From assembly GCA_009693615.1 (NCBI GenBank), contig SHWX01000004.1, positions 1 to 38,166 of the forward strand: a stretch of 38,166 nucleotides of DNA, in the 5' to 3' direction. Below, in pieces: positions 15,582 to 24,958 of the stretch. Both the position numbers and the translations under genes were made by a program. Position 1 is the stretch's first letter, and each line of letters starts with the position of its first letter. A model generated the notes under the pieces. It saw only the letters and a list, made by a program, of their open reading frames with translations. It was not told where the DNA came from and did not search any database. Origin of the DNA: Chitinophagaceae bacterium. GTDB lineage: Bacteria > Bacteroidota > Bacteroidia > Chitinophagales > Chitinophagaceae.

Positions 15582-15945
15582 GTAAAAAAGTCATGACTAA
15601 TATGCCTGCAGAAATTAGTATGCAAGCATATAATGCCCACTTCTTCTGTGGACACTCTCCCATTAGACAGGTAGACATGATTAAAAAATTTCTATAGCTC
15701 CATGCCAATAGCATAGCAGCAAATACCATATTAAACCGCTTTGCCCATATAAAAGGTAAAGCGAAAAAAGCTGAAGATATTACCGCGAAAAAACTTAAGA
15801 ACTTGCCTGCCTGACCAAAACTACTTCCTGCAGGATCCCATCCTGTAATTGTCCAATTTCTACTTTCAATAACTACTAAAGGTTGTGTAGTACAATAAAT
15901 AAGTACTAAGCAAAGTATAATTCCAATAGGTTGAGAATATTTCAT
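15550..15945 (-). CDS. Small integral membrane protein, unknown family
   Basis: The 131-residue protein has four hydrophobic segments at about 6-22, 45-66, 70-88 and 104-122. A conserved-looking extracytoplasmic loop between the first two contains [22 protein letters not shown] cysteine pair (TCLMGEC) follows the third segment. I do not recognise a named family. Its 3' end overlaps the rocD coding end by 32 bp on the opposite strand, which is unusual but the frame is long and membrane-like throughout. A 12-bp tandem repeat lies just before the start codon. Confidence 0.75.
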   Translation of the reverse strand: MKYSQPIGIILCLVLIYCTTQPLVVIESRNWTITGWDPAGSSFGQAGKFLSFFAVISSAFFALPFIWAKRFNMVFAAMLLAWSYRNFLIMSTCLMGECPQKKWALYACILISAGILVMTFLPKIKVSNQRQ

Positions 15946-15960
15946 AATGATTAATTATAG

Positions 15961-16004
15961 ATTCGATTACAGATTCGATTACAGATTCGATTACAGATTC
16001 AATC
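15961..16004. repeat. Tandem 12-bp repeat (ATTCGATTACAG), three exact copies plus a partial
   Basis: Three perfect units at 15961-15972, 15973-15984 and 15985-15996 are followed by a degraded fourth (ATTCAATCAT). They lie between the start of the small membrane protein (15945) and the tRNA-Cys terminator. Slippage could change the copy number and thereby the distance between promoter and gene. Confidence 0.85.
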
Positions 16005-16006
16005 AT

Positions 16007-16040
16007 AAAAGGCAAAACCCATACAAATTGTAAGGGTTTT
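16007..16040 (-). terminator. Terminator after tRNA-Cys
   Basis: Stem AAAACCC / GGGTTTT with extra inner pairs, preceded on the plus strand by an A-run (T-run on the minus strand), about 11 bp after the tRNA-Cys 3' end. Confidence 0.7.
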
Positions 16041-16050
16041 ACTTTTTAGT

Positions 16051-16123
16051 GAGGTCGAGAGCGGATTCGAACCGCTGTGGGAGCTTTTGCAGAGCTCTGC
16101 CTAGCCACTCGGCCACCCGACCT
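16051..16123 (-). tRNA. tRNA-Cys(GCA)
   Basis: The minus strand starts AGGTCGGGTGGCCGAGTGGC; the anticodon arm is GAGCT-CTGCAAA-AGCTC (anticodon GCA); T arm GCGGTTCGAATCCGC; acceptor 3' strand TCGACCT. The acceptor stem has seven pairs, one of them G-U. No encoded CCA. Confidence 0.94.
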
Positions 16124-16134
16124 AATCTAGTATG

Positions 16135-16165
16135 CAAAAATAACGCAAAGAACTTAATTATAAAA
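16135..16165 (-). promoter_or_regulatory. Promoter of tRNA-Cys
   Basis: TATTTTTG (16135-16142, minus strand) is a perfect TAnnTTTG -7 box 11 bp before the tRNA. The -33 region is T-rich (TTT at about 16163-16165) but lacks the G. Confidence 0.55.
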
Positions 16166-16218
16166 GAATTTTACAGCTATTCCTATTTAAACGACATTTG
16201 TGTCATAAATGAAACAAT

Positions 16219-17094
16219 ATGCAGGCAATTGGCGCATCAGAACTCATCATTAACGACCGCGGAGCCATTTATCACTTAAATGTACGTCCAGAAGAGATTG
16301 CGGATACCATTATTACTGTGGGCGACCCTGAAAGAGTTGCATCAGTGAGTAAATACTTTGACCGCATTGAACATAAGCTAGCACATAGAGAATTTATTAC
16401 CCATACCGGTTATATTGGTCAAAAAAGAATTTCAGTGTTAAGCACTGGTATTGGCCCTGACAATATTGATATTGCCTTAAATGAAATAGATGCACTAGTG
16501 AATATTGATTTCACTACCAGAACTATTAATGATCAAAAAAAATCGGTCTCTATTATTCGCATGGGCACTTGCGGTTCTTTGCAAGGCGAAGTAGGCGTGA
16601 ATGAATTAGTAGCGGGCACACATGGCTTAGGCATTGACAATGTTTTACATTTTTATGCTCAAGAAAATAACGAAGAAGAAAAAGCCATCTTAGACGCTTT
16701 TGAAAAACATACCTCTATTCATGCACATAAAATTCAACCTTACATTGCTTCGGCAAGTGCAGGTTTATTAAAACATTTTACAGAAGGCTATAGTCATGGG
16801 ATAACAGTTACTTGTCCTGGTTTTTATGGCCCTCAGGGACGCATCTTAAGACTTCCTTTAAAAATGCCTAACCTAGTAGACCAAATGACCAGCTTCAGAT
16901 ACGGCCAACATAGAATCGCTAATTTTGAAATGGAAACCAGTGCTATTTATGGTTTATGTAATTTATTAGGGCATCAGTGCTTAAGTATTAATGTAATTAT
17001 TGCCAACAGAGTAAAGAAAGAATATAGCAAGGATATGGGCAAGGCCGTAGATCATATGATTCAAAAATCTTTAGGCATAATTGCAACAATTTAA
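16219..17094 (+). CDS. Nucleoside phosphorylase (uridine/purine phosphorylase family)
   Basis: The 291-residue protein belongs to the NP-I nucleoside phosphorylases. Motifs: ITVGDPERVASVSKYFD (phosphate-binding GDPxR), STGIGPDNIDIALNE, IIRMGTCGSLQ, and NFEMETSAIYGL, in which the Glu-Met-Glu segment binds ribose. It cleaves nucleosides with phosphate to base and ribose-1-phosphate in salvage; the substrate, uridine versus purine nucleoside, is not settled by eye, though the length and GDPER motif lean to uridine phosphorylase-like enzymes. dapF follows 9 bp downstream, so both are probably on one transcript. Confidence 0.9.
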   Translation: MQAIGASELIINDRGAIYHLNVRPEEIADTIITVGDPERVASVSKYFDRIEHKLAHREFITHTGYIGQKRISVLSTGIGPDNIDIALNEIDALVNIDFTTRTINDQKKSVSIIRMGTCGSLQGEVGVNELVAGTHGLGIDNVLHFYAQENNEEEKAILDAFEKHTSIHAHKIQPYIASASAGLLKHFTEGYSHGITVTCPGFYGPQGRILRLPLKMPNLVDQMTSFRYGQHRIANFEMETSAIYGLCNLLGHQCLSINVIIANRVKKEYSKDMGKAVDHMIQKSLGIIATI

Positions 17095-17103
17095 AATAGT
17101 AAA

Positions 17104-17892
17104 ATGAATATTCCGTTTTCAAAATACCAAGGCACGCAGAACGATTTTGTAATTATAGACAACCGCTCTGGCAATATACATTTAAGCGAAGCGCAAATTG
17201 AATTTATTTGCGATAGAAGAAAAGGTATTGGCGCCGATGGTTTAATGCTACTAGGCACTGCAGCAGGCTATGATTTTTCTATGACTTATTTTAATGCTAA
17301 TGGCAAGGAAGGTTCTATGTGTGGTAATGGTGGACGCTGTTTAACCCAGTATGCATTTGACCAAGGTATTAGAAAAGATACTTATTCATTCGTTGCTATT
17401 GATGGCCCTCATGAGTCGAAGTTAGATGCAGCCGGTTGGGTGCATCTAAAAATGACTGATGTAAAATCAGTAGAGAAAAATATTGAAGGCGATGTAACTT
17501 ATTATGTATTGAATACAGGCTCTCCTCATTATATTGAATTTGTTGATAATGTCAATAGTGTGGATATACTGGGACTAGGCCAAATGATTCGCTATAACGA
17601 AAGATTTAAAGCAGAAGGTATAAATGTAAATTTTATTCAACAAGACGAAGGACAGCTATTTGTTAGAACCTATGAACGCGGCGTGGAGAATGAAACTTTC
17701 AGTTGTGGCACCGGGGTAACCGCTGCTGCCTTAATTGCAGGTATAGAAAAATTAGGCGAGCAAAAAATAAATATTGAAACCCTGGGTGGAAAACTAGCAG
17801 TAAGTTTTAACAATAGAGGAGATAATATATTTGATAATATTTATTTAATGGGTCCTGGAACCTTTGTTTTTAGCGGTGCTTTAGATATTTAA
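17104..17892 (+). CDS. dapF: Diaminopimelate epimerase
   Basis: The 262-residue enzyme converts LL- to meso-diaminopimelate, precursor of lysine and of peptidoglycan cross-links. Both catalytic cysteines are visible: Cys73 in SMCGNGGRC and Cys201 in ETFSCGTGVTAA. The N-terminal FSKYQGTQNDFVIIDNR and the RRKGIGADGLM segment are standard. The gene follows the phosphorylase by 9 bp. Confidence 0.97.
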   Translation: MNIPFSKYQGTQNDFVIIDNRSGNIHLSEAQIEFICDRRKGIGADGLMLLGTAAGYDFSMTYFNANGKEGSMCGNGGRCLTQYAFDQGIRKDTYSFVAIDGPHESKLDAAGWVHLKMTDVKSVEKNIEGDVTYYVLNTGSPHYIEFVDNVNSVDILGLGQMIRYNERFKAEGINVNFIQQDEGQLFVRTYERGVENETFSCGTGVTAAALIAGIEKLGEQKINIETLGGKLAVSFNNRGDNIFDNIYLMGPGTFVFSGALDI

Positions 17893-17975
17893 AAAAAGTA
17901 ATTGAAAGATTTACTGAAAAATAATAATAGAAAATTTAAATACTGATAATTTAATTCAAACTCTAATAGTTTTTT

Positions 17976-18434
17976 ATGGCTTTATTTAATGTTCGTGTGT
18001 ATGGCTTACTACTAGACTCTCAAAATAGATTACTCGTGAGTGACGAATATATTAAAGGAGAGTTTTTTACCAAACTTCCTGGTGGAGGGCTTGAATTTGG
18101 AGAAGGTACCCGAGAAGGATTAGCAAGAGAGTTTATTGAGGAAACTGGCATAACAGTATCTGTAGGAGCGCATTTGTATACCACCGATTTTTTTCAAATA
18201 TCGGCCTTCAATAAAAAAGACCAAATCATCTCTATTTATTACATGGTGCAAAGTACTGAATGCGAAAAGATTAAAACCAGTGAGAAAAATTTTGACTTCA
18301 GCCCAGACCAAATTGCGGACAAAAAAAGCACTTTTGAGTCCTTTAGGTGGGTAAATTTTGAAGATTTGAATGAAGACAGCATGAGCCTACCTATTGATAA
18401 AGTAGCTATTCAAATATTGAAGCAAAGCTTCTAA
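17976..18434 (+). CDS. Nudix hydrolase
   Basis: The 152-residue protein is a single Nudix domain. The Nudix box is complete at residues 37-59 (Gly37, Glu43, Arg51-Glu52, Glu55-Glu56, Gly58). It hydrolyses a nucleoside diphosphate linked to another moiety; the substrate is not predictable. The stop codon overlaps that of the convergent transporter gene by 4 bp (CTAA shared). Confidence 0.92.
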   Translation: MALFNVRVYGLLLDSQNRLLVSDEYIKGEFFTKLPGGGLEFGEGTREGLAREFIEETGITVSVGAHLYTTDFFQISAFNKKDQIISIYYMVQSTECEKIKTSEKNFDFSPDQIADKKSTFESFRWVNFEDLNEDSMSLPIDKVAIQILKQSF

Positions 18435-19216
18435 ACCTCATTCTCCAAGCCCATTGCTTGCAATTTCATTTTCTTAGCTAAATCATGCCCAACATAATTT
18501 TCAATTCTGCCTTGTATAAAAGAAATTAAAGGTGTTAAAATAATGGCCATGGTAAACTTGTACATATAGTTAACCACGCCAACAGCAAGCACTGTAGACC
18601 AACTCCATCCATTACCAATTTTAAAAGCAATAAATAAAACCACAAAGCTGTCTACTAATTGAGAGACAACAGTGGAACCAGTGGCGCGCAGCCATATCAT
18701 TTTCTCTCCAGTCATTTTTTTAATTCTATGAAAAACATATACATCAATTAATTGGCTTACTAAAAAAGCAACTAGGCTTCCAAGTATTATCCACATACCT
18801 TGTCCAAAAATAGATTCAAATGCCAATTGCATACTAGGTATGCCATTAGATGTTCTAGATTCTATCCAAAATTCTGCAGGTGCAACATGAATAGCTACAT
18901 AAAACATTATAAAAGCATAGCTAATTAAAGCCACGGCAGTATAACTAATTCTACGCACCGCCTTTGGCCCAAAATATTCATTCACTATATCTGTTATAAC
19001 AAATTCAAGCGGCCATAATAAAACACCACAGGTTAAATTAAAAGAAAGATTAGGCACTCCAAACAAAGTAAAATTGGAAGGTGCTAGCCCAAATACTTTT
19101 TCTAAAGAAAATATTTTACCTCCAATACATTCTGCAATTAAGGCATTGGCCACAAAAAAAGCCGTGATGCCTAGAAATAATTTAGTGGGCTTGTCTTTTA
19201 AAATAGAATGAATCAT
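18431..19216 (-). CDS. Queuosine-precursor transporter (YhhQ/VUT family)
   Basis: The 261-residue integral membrane protein has about six helices and the signatures of the VUT_1 (PF02592) family: ANALIAECIGGKIFSL, LLWPLEFVITDIVNEYFG, RRISYTA and the late VVSQLVDSFVVLFIAF. Family members import preQ0/preQ1 for tRNA queuosine. The family usually has about 220 residues; the extra length is N-terminal and between helices. No preQ1 riboswitch was seen upstream. It is preceded by a small membrane protein gene with only 8 bp between them, so the two are probably co-transcribed. Confidence 0.9.
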   Translation of the reverse strand: MIHSILKDKPTKLFLGITAFFVANALIAECIGGKIFSLEKVFGLAPSNFTLFGVPNLSFNLTCGVLLWPLEFVITDIVNEYFGPKAVRRISYTAVALISYAFIMFYVAIHVAPAEFWIESRTSNGIPSMQLAFESIFGQGMWIILGSLVAFLVSQLIDVYVFHRIKKMTGEKMIWLRATGSTVVSQLVDSFVVLFIAFKIGNGWSWSTVLAVGVVNYMYKFTMAIILTPLISFIQGRIENYVGHDLAKKMKLQAMGLENEV

Positions 19217-19224
19217 AATTCAAT

Positions 19225-19512
19225 TTAAATAATAAGTAAGATAATTTGTAATAATAACATCAAAATGTTAATGATTGTTTGCCAATGGGGTAAATCAATG
19301 CTCTTTTTTCTAATTAAATTAATGATAAGCCATATAACAAAGAGTAGATTCACAAAAGGGGCCATTTCAAGTCCTAAAACGGCCATAAAATTGGCTATAT
19401 CAGCGGGTATTTTTAACCAAGATAAAAACAGAAAAGCAGTTGTAAATAAATAGAAGGCATTACATATAATGGCAAGCTTAGCGGTAAAGGCAAACGAGGT
19501 ACTATTTTTCAT
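19225..19512 (-). CDS. Small integral membrane protein upstream of the queuosine-precursor transporter
   Basis: The 95-residue protein has three hydrophobic helices (about 10-32, 44-66, 77-95) and ends in the membrane. Family not recognised. The 8-bp gap to the transporter suggests a shared transcript; a TAccTTG box lies just upstream on the minus strand (about 19530). Any role as a transporter partner is only a guess from position. Confidence 0.7.
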   Translation of the reverse strand: MKNSTSFAFTAKLAIICNAFYLFTTAFLFLSWLKIPADIANFMAVLGLEMAPFVNLLFVIWLIINLIRKKSIDLPHWQTIINILMLLLQIILLII

Positions 19513-19588
19513 TCTATTTGTTAATATTTACAAGGTACTAAAATTACTTAAAAAGCCTATTTAGTCGTAGGTTTGTTAGTATAAATAT

Positions 19589-22084
19589 ATGAATATGTTG
19601 AAGTCTATTTTCAAGTCGGCCCTACCCCATATTATCGCAGTAGCCATTTTCGCCATTGTAGCCATAATTTATTGTAAGCCTGCTCTTGAAGGCAAGGTTT
19701 TGCAGCAATCAGATATTACCCAGTGGAAAGGAATGGCGCAGGACGCAATGGTTTATGCAGAAAAGAACGGACAACACCCTCTATGGACCAATAGTATGTT
19801 TGGAGGTATGCCTACTTATCAAATTACAGGAGTACCAGGTTTTGCTTTCACAATTGGCTTAATAGATAATTTATTGACTTTACATTTCCCAGAACCTATT
19901 AATTTATTTTTCCTAGCCTGTATTTGTTTTTATTTCTTAGCACTGGTACTTGGTTTTAATAATATCATTAGTGTAATTGGTGCCTTAGCTTATACTTACG
20001 CAACTTACAACCCTATTATTGTAACCGTTGGTCATATTACAAAAATGCATGCAATTGCTTACTTACCTTTTTTTATTGCAGCTATTCTATTAATTTTCCA
20101 AAAGAAGTATTTATGGGGAAGTCTGCTCACAGGAATTGCGACTGCATTATTTGTAGGTGCCAATCATATACAAATAACTTATTACGGTTTAATTATTGTC
20201 GCCTTCATGTCTATTTTCTTTTTAGTTAAATGGATCATTGAAAAAGATTACACACATATTTTAAAAACGTTTGCAGCAGCTTGTATTGGTGGTTTATTAG
20301 GAGTTGCAGTGAATGCTCCATTATTGGCTAGCACATATGAATATGGGAAGGAATCTATAAGAGGTGGAAGCGTTTTAGTAAATAAGGATAGTAAATCTAC
20401 CGCCACTGGATTAACAAAAGACTATGCTTTTAGCTATAGCATGTATAAAACAGAATCATTGGTTTTAATGTTCTCTGGAATTTACGGTGGTGCTAGTGGG
20501 TTGAATCAAATGGATCCAGCAAATTCAAAAGCATTAGAAACCTTGCAACAAATGCAACCACAAATTGGGCAACAACTACAAGGCTTTGCCTCTCTTTACT
20601 GGGGTGGTATTGGTGGCACTTCAGGCCCACCGTATGCAGGATTAGTTATTTGTTTATTTGCTTTAATAGGCTTATCAAGCTCTACTAACTTACATCGCTG
20701 GTGGATTAGCGCCACTATTGTTTTTACATTAATGCTGAGTGCTGGAAGTTATTTCGAAGCATTTAATGTTTTCATGTTTGATCATTTGCCTCTTTACAAT
20801 AAGTTTAGAGCCCCAAGTATGATAATGATTATCCCTACGCTATTATTAGGTGTGATGGCTTTATATGGAATGGCAGCAATCAGTTCAGAGACCGATTTTA
20901 AAACTGTATTAAAAAAATACAAGCCTAGTTTTATTGTTACTGGATTAATTTTAGCTACTGTATTATATATTTATTTCACTAGTAGCTTCAAAAGCGAATC
21001 TGAAATTAATTTATTATCTCAAATTGCAAAAATTCCAGACACGAATCAAAAAGCAGCCTTTGAAACTCCAGCAAATGATTTAGTCAACGCTATTGTTACC
21101 GATAGAAAATCATTAATAGAAGGAGATATTATAAAATTCTTTTTATTCTTAGGCTTAATTATTACCCTAGTATTTTTAGCTATTAAAAAAGTAATTAACC
21201 AAACCATTTTATTAGTTTGCTTTGGGGGTTTATCCATGATTGATTTATTCCAAGTGAATGTCAAATATTTAAAACCGGATAGTTTTGTAGAAGCCAATGA
21301 AAATGACAATGTTTTTGCCTTAAGTCCATTAGATCTTGCTTTAAAAAAAGATACCACTCAATACAGGGTATTAGATATTAGAGGCGGCATTAGCAATGCC
21401 TTTAATGGTGGGGCCTTAATAGCCTACCACCATAAAACAGTGGGCGGTTACAACCCTGCTAAACTTAGCATTTACCAAGACCTTATCGAAAACCAATGGT
21501 ATAAGTTTCCAAATTGTATGCCTACTATGAATATGTTAAATACAAAGTATCTTATCTCTGGTGATCCCGCTTTAGATACTATTGTTAATAAAGCCGCACT
21601 AGGCAATGTTTGGTTTGTAAAAGGTATTCAATATGAAAAAGGCCCTGCAGAAGTAATGAAACGATTGGATAATTTTAATCCAAAGGATACTGTCATCATT
21701 GAACTAAAAGATAAAATTGAGGGTCTAAATGATATTCAAGTAGACGAAGTTGCTGAAATTGCTTTAGTCAATAATAATAACGATGAAGTCAATTACAAAA
21801 GCAGTAGCACTAAAAAGCAATTAGCCGTATTTAGTGAAATTTATTATAAGCAAGGATGGAAAGCCTACATTGATAATGTAGAAGCCCCTATTGTAAAAGC
21901 CAACTATGTATTAAGAGCCTTAGTGGTTCCTGCGGGCAGCCATTCAATTCGTTTTGAATTTAAACCTGTCATTGTGAATACTGCACAAAAAGCATCAGCT
22001 GCAGCTTCTATTATACTTTGGGGTTTATTAGTAGGTCTAGTTTTTAGTAGTTTAAAAAGTGGAAAAGCAAAACCAAATAAATGA
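19589..22084 (+). CDS. YfhO-family multi-spanning membrane protein (GT-C-like)
   Basis: The 831-residue protein has an N-terminal helix (about 12-30), the loop motif LQQSDITQWKGMAQD, the segment HPLWTNSMFGGMPTYQI, some ten further membrane helices to about 560, and a large soluble periplasmic domain, followed by a final helix (about 805-825). This is the architecture of Bacteroidota YfhO proteins, related to GT-C glycosyltransferases that use lipid-linked sugars. In Gram-positives YfhO modifies teichoic acids; the Bacteroidota substrate is not established. It starts the glycan region and overlaps the next glycosyltransferase by ATGA, indicating translational coupling. Confidence 0.88.
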   Translation: MNMLKSIFKSALPHIIAVAIFAIVAIIYCKPALEGKVLQQSDITQWKGMAQDAMVYAEKNGQHPLWTNSMFGGMPTYQITGVPGFAFTIGLIDNLLTLHFPEPINLFFLACICFYFLALVLGFNNIISVIGALAYTYATYNPIIVTVGHITKMHAIAYLPFFIAAILLIFQKKYLWGSLLTGIATALFVGANHIQITYYGLIIVAFMSIFFLVKWIIEKDYTHILKTFAAACIGGLLGVAVNAPLLASTYEYGKESIRGGSVLVNKDSKSTATGLTKDYAFSYSMYKTESLVLMFSGIYGGASGLNQMDPANSKALETLQQMQPQIGQQLQGFASLYWGGIGGTSGPPYAGLVICLFALIGLSSSTNLHRWWISATIVFTLMLSAGSYFEAFNVFMFDHLPLYNKFRAPSMIMIIPTLLLGVMALYGMAAISSETDFKTVLKKYKPSFIVTGLILATVLYIYFTSSFKSESEINLLSQIAKIPDTNQKAAFETPANDLVNAIVTDRKSLIEGDIIKFFLFLGLIITLVFLAIKKVINQTILLVCFGGLSMIDLFQVNVKYLKPDSFVEANENDNVFALSPLDLALKKDTTQYRVLDIRGGISNAFNGGALIAYHHKTVGGYNPAKLSIYQDLIENQWYKFPNCMPTMNMLNTKYLISGDPALDTIVNKAALGNVWFVKGIQYEKGPAEVMKRLDNFNPKDTVIIELKDKIEGLNDIQVDEVAEIALVNNNNDEVNYKSSSTKKQLAVFSEIYYKQGWKAYIDNVEAPIVKANYVLRALVVPAGSHSIRFEFKPVIVNTAQKASAAASIILWGLLVGLVFSSLKSGKAKPNK

Positions 22085-22983
22085 TTTTATCCATTGTTAT
22101 TTGCAGTTATAATAGAGCCAGCTATATTAGCGGTGCATTAGATAGTTTATACAATCAATCTGCAGGCTTGGATAATTTCGAGGCTATTATAGTAGATAAT
22201 AATTCAACCGATAATACAGCTGAAGTTTTTAAGCAGTGGAGATCTTCCCATGCAAATGGAAGCTTCACTTATTTAACTGAAACAAAACAAGGTGCTTCCT
22301 TTGCGCGTAATACAGGTGCTAAGGGCGCAAAAGGTCAATGGCTTTGTTTTATGGACGACGATGCCATAGCCAATTCAAATTATGTTGAAAATATAATAAA
22401 ACATATTAAAACTAAACCAGAGGCTATTGGCTTTGGTGGACGCATCATTCCTAAATACATTCCTTCAGAACCTGAATGGATGAGTTACTATGTCTCTTCT
22501 TTAGTAGGCAACTTTGATTATGCCCCTACTGCCTGTGCCTTTGAAAATGGCAAGTACCCTTTAGAGTCCAACATGATTGTTAAAAAAGATATCTACGATT
22601 CTATTCGTGGATTTAACACTCAATTACCCGGCGTAGTAGGTACATTAAGAATTGGAGGAGAAGGCAAAGAATTATTTTACAAACTACTAGCACTAGGGCA
22701 TACTATTTATTACGACCCTGCTATTTGCGTGCATCATGTGGTAGAAGTGAAAAAGTTAACACCCGAATATATGTACCGAGTGGCTAGTGGAATTGGTAGA
22801 GGAGAAAAAACAAGAACTTTAAGTATTTCTAAAGGATCTTATTTTAAAAAAATAATAGAATATTTATTTAAATTAGGAGCGGCTTTTGTAATTGGATTTA
22901 AATATCTTTTACAATGCAAGCCTGCTAAAACCTGGCCCATCATTCAATTTAGAATTGACGCCTTGAAAGGTTTATTGGGCTAA
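22081..22983 (+). CDS. GT2-family glycosyltransferase coupled to the YfhO gene
   Basis: The 300-residue GT-A protein has LSIVICSYNRASYISGALDSL at its start, IIVDNNSTDNT, the metal-binding MDDDA (Asp92-94) and a C-terminal half ending in a basic, partly hydrophobic tail (about 255-280). Together with YfhO it may act on the same lipid-linked substrate, since the two genes overlap by four bases. Its stop overlaps that of the convergent FkbM gene by four bases. Donor and acceptor unknown. Confidence 0.9.
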   Translation: MILSIVICSYNRASYISGALDSLYNQSAGLDNFEAIIVDNNSTDNTAEVFKQWRSSHANGSFTYLTETKQGASFARNTGAKGAKGQWLCFMDDDAIANSNYVENIIKHIKTKPEAIGFGGRIIPKYIPSEPEWMSYYVSSLVGNFDYAPTACAFENGKYPLESNMIVKKDIYDSIRGFNTQLPGVVGTLRIGGEGKELFYKLLALGHTIYYDPAICVHHVVEVKKLTPEYMYRVASGIGRGEKTRTLSISKGSYFKKIIEYLFKLGAAFVIGFKYLLQCKPAKTWPIIQFRIDALKGLLG

Positions 22984-23936
22984 TTTTTAATAGCATAAAT
23001 CATCCCGCTATTTTCAGTTACATGATGCTCATGTCTTAGTTGGAATTTATTGTCTATCAAAACTTTTTCAATGGTGGTTGATCCTTTTTCATGCCATTCA
23101 ATAATGGCCACCACTACATTATTTAAATAAGTAGTTTCTTTTAGCATATCGAAAATTATATATTCTTCCCCTTCACAATCTAGCTTGAGTAATATTTTAG
23201 CATCTGGGTTTTCAGCCATTACCAATTCAAACACTTCTTTTATAGATACTAATTGTACCTCAATAACCTGACCTATTTTTTTCCCATACTCATTTTTCTG
23301 CTCAATAGTAGAAGCCGACAATAATCCACTTTCAAATAAAGGAATGGATCTTGTTTCACGCAGATTACTCACACCCTCATTAATTAATTTTAATTTACTA
23401 GCCATAGCAGGGTTAGCTACTACATTTATACTTGCTTCTGCAAAAGTTTCTGGGAAGGGTTCATAGCCATACACCTTTTTCACATAGGGTTGAGAAGCAA
23501 AATACAAAGAAGCCACCCCTACATTCATTCCAATATCAATAACTACTAAATTATCATGGGCGGTTTCAATGTTATAAATTTTTTCTATAAATATTTCATA
23601 CAAAACAGCCATATTAGATAAGGATGCTACCTTAAACAGAAGTCCCTCCACTTCTACCATAAAATAGGTATTCGTAGTTTCCGTTACCTTACATAATGGG
23701 TTAGCTAATAATTCAATGAGAAAATGCATACTAAACTCAAATTGATCTAAATGTGCTATGCATATTGTATTACCAGAATTTGTAAATAATAAAATTCCAT
23801 TACTTACTTGCAGACTAGCCGCCCAATGTTTAGGTAGTTTGTAAAATGCAAATAAATAGGCAAGCTTAAAATGCTTTAACTTAAATAAGAAAAAACAAAA
23901 AGAAATAAATTTATTTATAATTCTAGTTACACTCAT
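22980..23936 (-). CDS. FkbM-family methyltransferase
   Basis: The 318-residue protein contains the FkbM-type SAM domain: LVVIDIGMNVGVASLYFA (130-147), GYEPFPETFAEASINV, and the later LLKLDCEGEEYIIFDML. FkbM enzymes O-methylate hydroxyl groups, often on polysaccharide sugars. The roughly 120-residue N-terminal part is family-unspecific and hydrophobic near its start (9-35). It lies in the glycan cluster on the opposite strand to its neighbours on the left. Confidence 0.88.
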   Translation of the reverse strand: MSVTRIINKFISFCFFLFKLKHFKLAYLFAFYKLPKHWAASLQVSNGILLFTNSGNTICIAHLDQFEFSMHFLIELLANPLCKVTETTNTYFMVEVEGLLFKVASLSNMAVLYEIFIEKIYNIETAHDNLVVIDIGMNVGVASLYFASQPYVKKVYGYEPFPETFAEASINVVANPAMASKLKLINEGVSNLRETRSIPLFESGLLSASTIEQKNEYGKKIGQVIEVQLVSIKEVFELVMAENPDAKILLKLDCEGEEYIIFDMLKETTYLNNVVVAIIEWHEKGSTTIEKVLIDNKFQLRHEHHVTENSGMIYAIKN

Positions 23937-23995
23937 TATTATTCAATATTTACCAATCATTCTTTTTTTTACCCTTTTATTATTCCCTAATTCTT

Positions 23996-24841
23996 TTATT
24001 TTTTCCCTTTTTTATTACTTAGAAAAGCGAATATACCTGAAAATAAATTTTTATACACCGAAACTAACTCCGGATTATAGATTAAATCGTTTTTTAGAAT
24101 TTTAATGCACCTAAGTACATCTTTTTTCATAATAGCATTTAACCCTTTGGCCTTAAATAATAAATATAAGCCATTACGAATAATATAATACACTCGAATG
24201 GGTGTATGTGTAATGCGTAATGTTTTATTGAAATTAGCCAATGACCTTCCTTCTATTAATTTCCCAAGCGCATGATTTAATATAATATTTGAAAACATTA
24301 AATTGATATGCCCATTCTGTATCACTCTATATGAAAATTCTGCGTCTACAAAGTCTATAAATAAATCTTCATTAAAAACTCCCACCTTTTTGAGTAAGGA
24401 TACATTCAAAATAGAACCGGAAGTGATTAAGGTAAGGGCTTCTTCAGGTTGCTCTTTAGGTATAGTTAAATTAGGTTGGCAGTTTACACCAAACTGAGCC
24501 ACATTAGTATAAGCAGCTGACTGAATTTGTGATTTATACTTTTCAAAATCGCCCTCTTTGAAAGATGAATCCTGATCTATGGTCAATAAATAATCATAAT
24601 TATTCTTAGCCGCATCCTCCACTGCCCTATTTAATCTCTTGGCGATGCCTTCATTGGCATTGAAATAATGGTATTGAATAAAGGGGTGCAGTTTAGATAA
24701 GGCCTCTTCTATGCCTGGGGTCTTGGTTTCGCTATTGTCATATATATATAATTGCTTTACGCCCTGAACATAGGTTTTTATGTTTTCGGACAAAAGTTGA
24801 ATATCAGGATGATATAATATGACTACCCCGGCAATGTTCAT
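23996..24841 (-). CDS. GT2-family glycosyltransferase (rhamnosyltransferase type)
   Basis: The 281-residue protein starts MNIAGVVILYHPDIQLLSEN with YIYDNSETK, ANEGIAKRLNRAVEDA and LTIDQDSSF (metal-binding Asp), the pattern of WsaF/rhamnosyltransferase-type GT2 enzymes. It would add a sugar to a growing surface glycan on the cytoplasmic face. It precedes the FkbM gene by 59 bp on the same strand; the two are likely co-transcribed. Confidence 0.88.
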   Translation of the reverse strand: MNIAGVVILYHPDIQLLSENIKTYVQGVKQLYIYDNSETKTPGIEEALSKLHPFIQYHYFNANEGIAKRLNRAVEDAAKNNYDYLLTIDQDSSFKEGDFEKYKSQIQSAAYTNVAQFGVNCQPNLTIPKEQPEEALTLITSGSILNVSLLKKVGVFNEDLFIDFVDAEFSYRVIQNGHINLMFSNIILNHALGKLIEGRSLANFNKTLRITHTPIRVYYIIRNGLYLLFKAKGLNAIMKKDVLRCIKILKNDLIYNPELVSVYKNLFSGIFAFLSNKKGKK

Positions 24842-24958
24842 CCGATGAATGATTTAGTAGGTTCAAATTTAAGCCAATTAGATAAAACCACCTTCTTTTG
24901 AACTGCAAATATTGATAATGCTTAGATTTTAAGCATAAATATTTATCTTGTACTAGCT

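Noticed and set aside
15961-16004. Short CRISPR-like array
   Set aside because: Units are 12 bp and directly adjacent, with no spacers and no cas genes.
16049-16279. Plus-strand reading frame over tRNA-Cys
   Set aside because: Antisense of the tRNA, then out-of-frame overlap with the nucleoside phosphorylase start.
19513-19588. preQ1 riboswitch before the queuosine-precursor transporter unit
   Set aside because: The short leader lacks the class I preQ1 hairpin and the A-rich tail that pairs with it.
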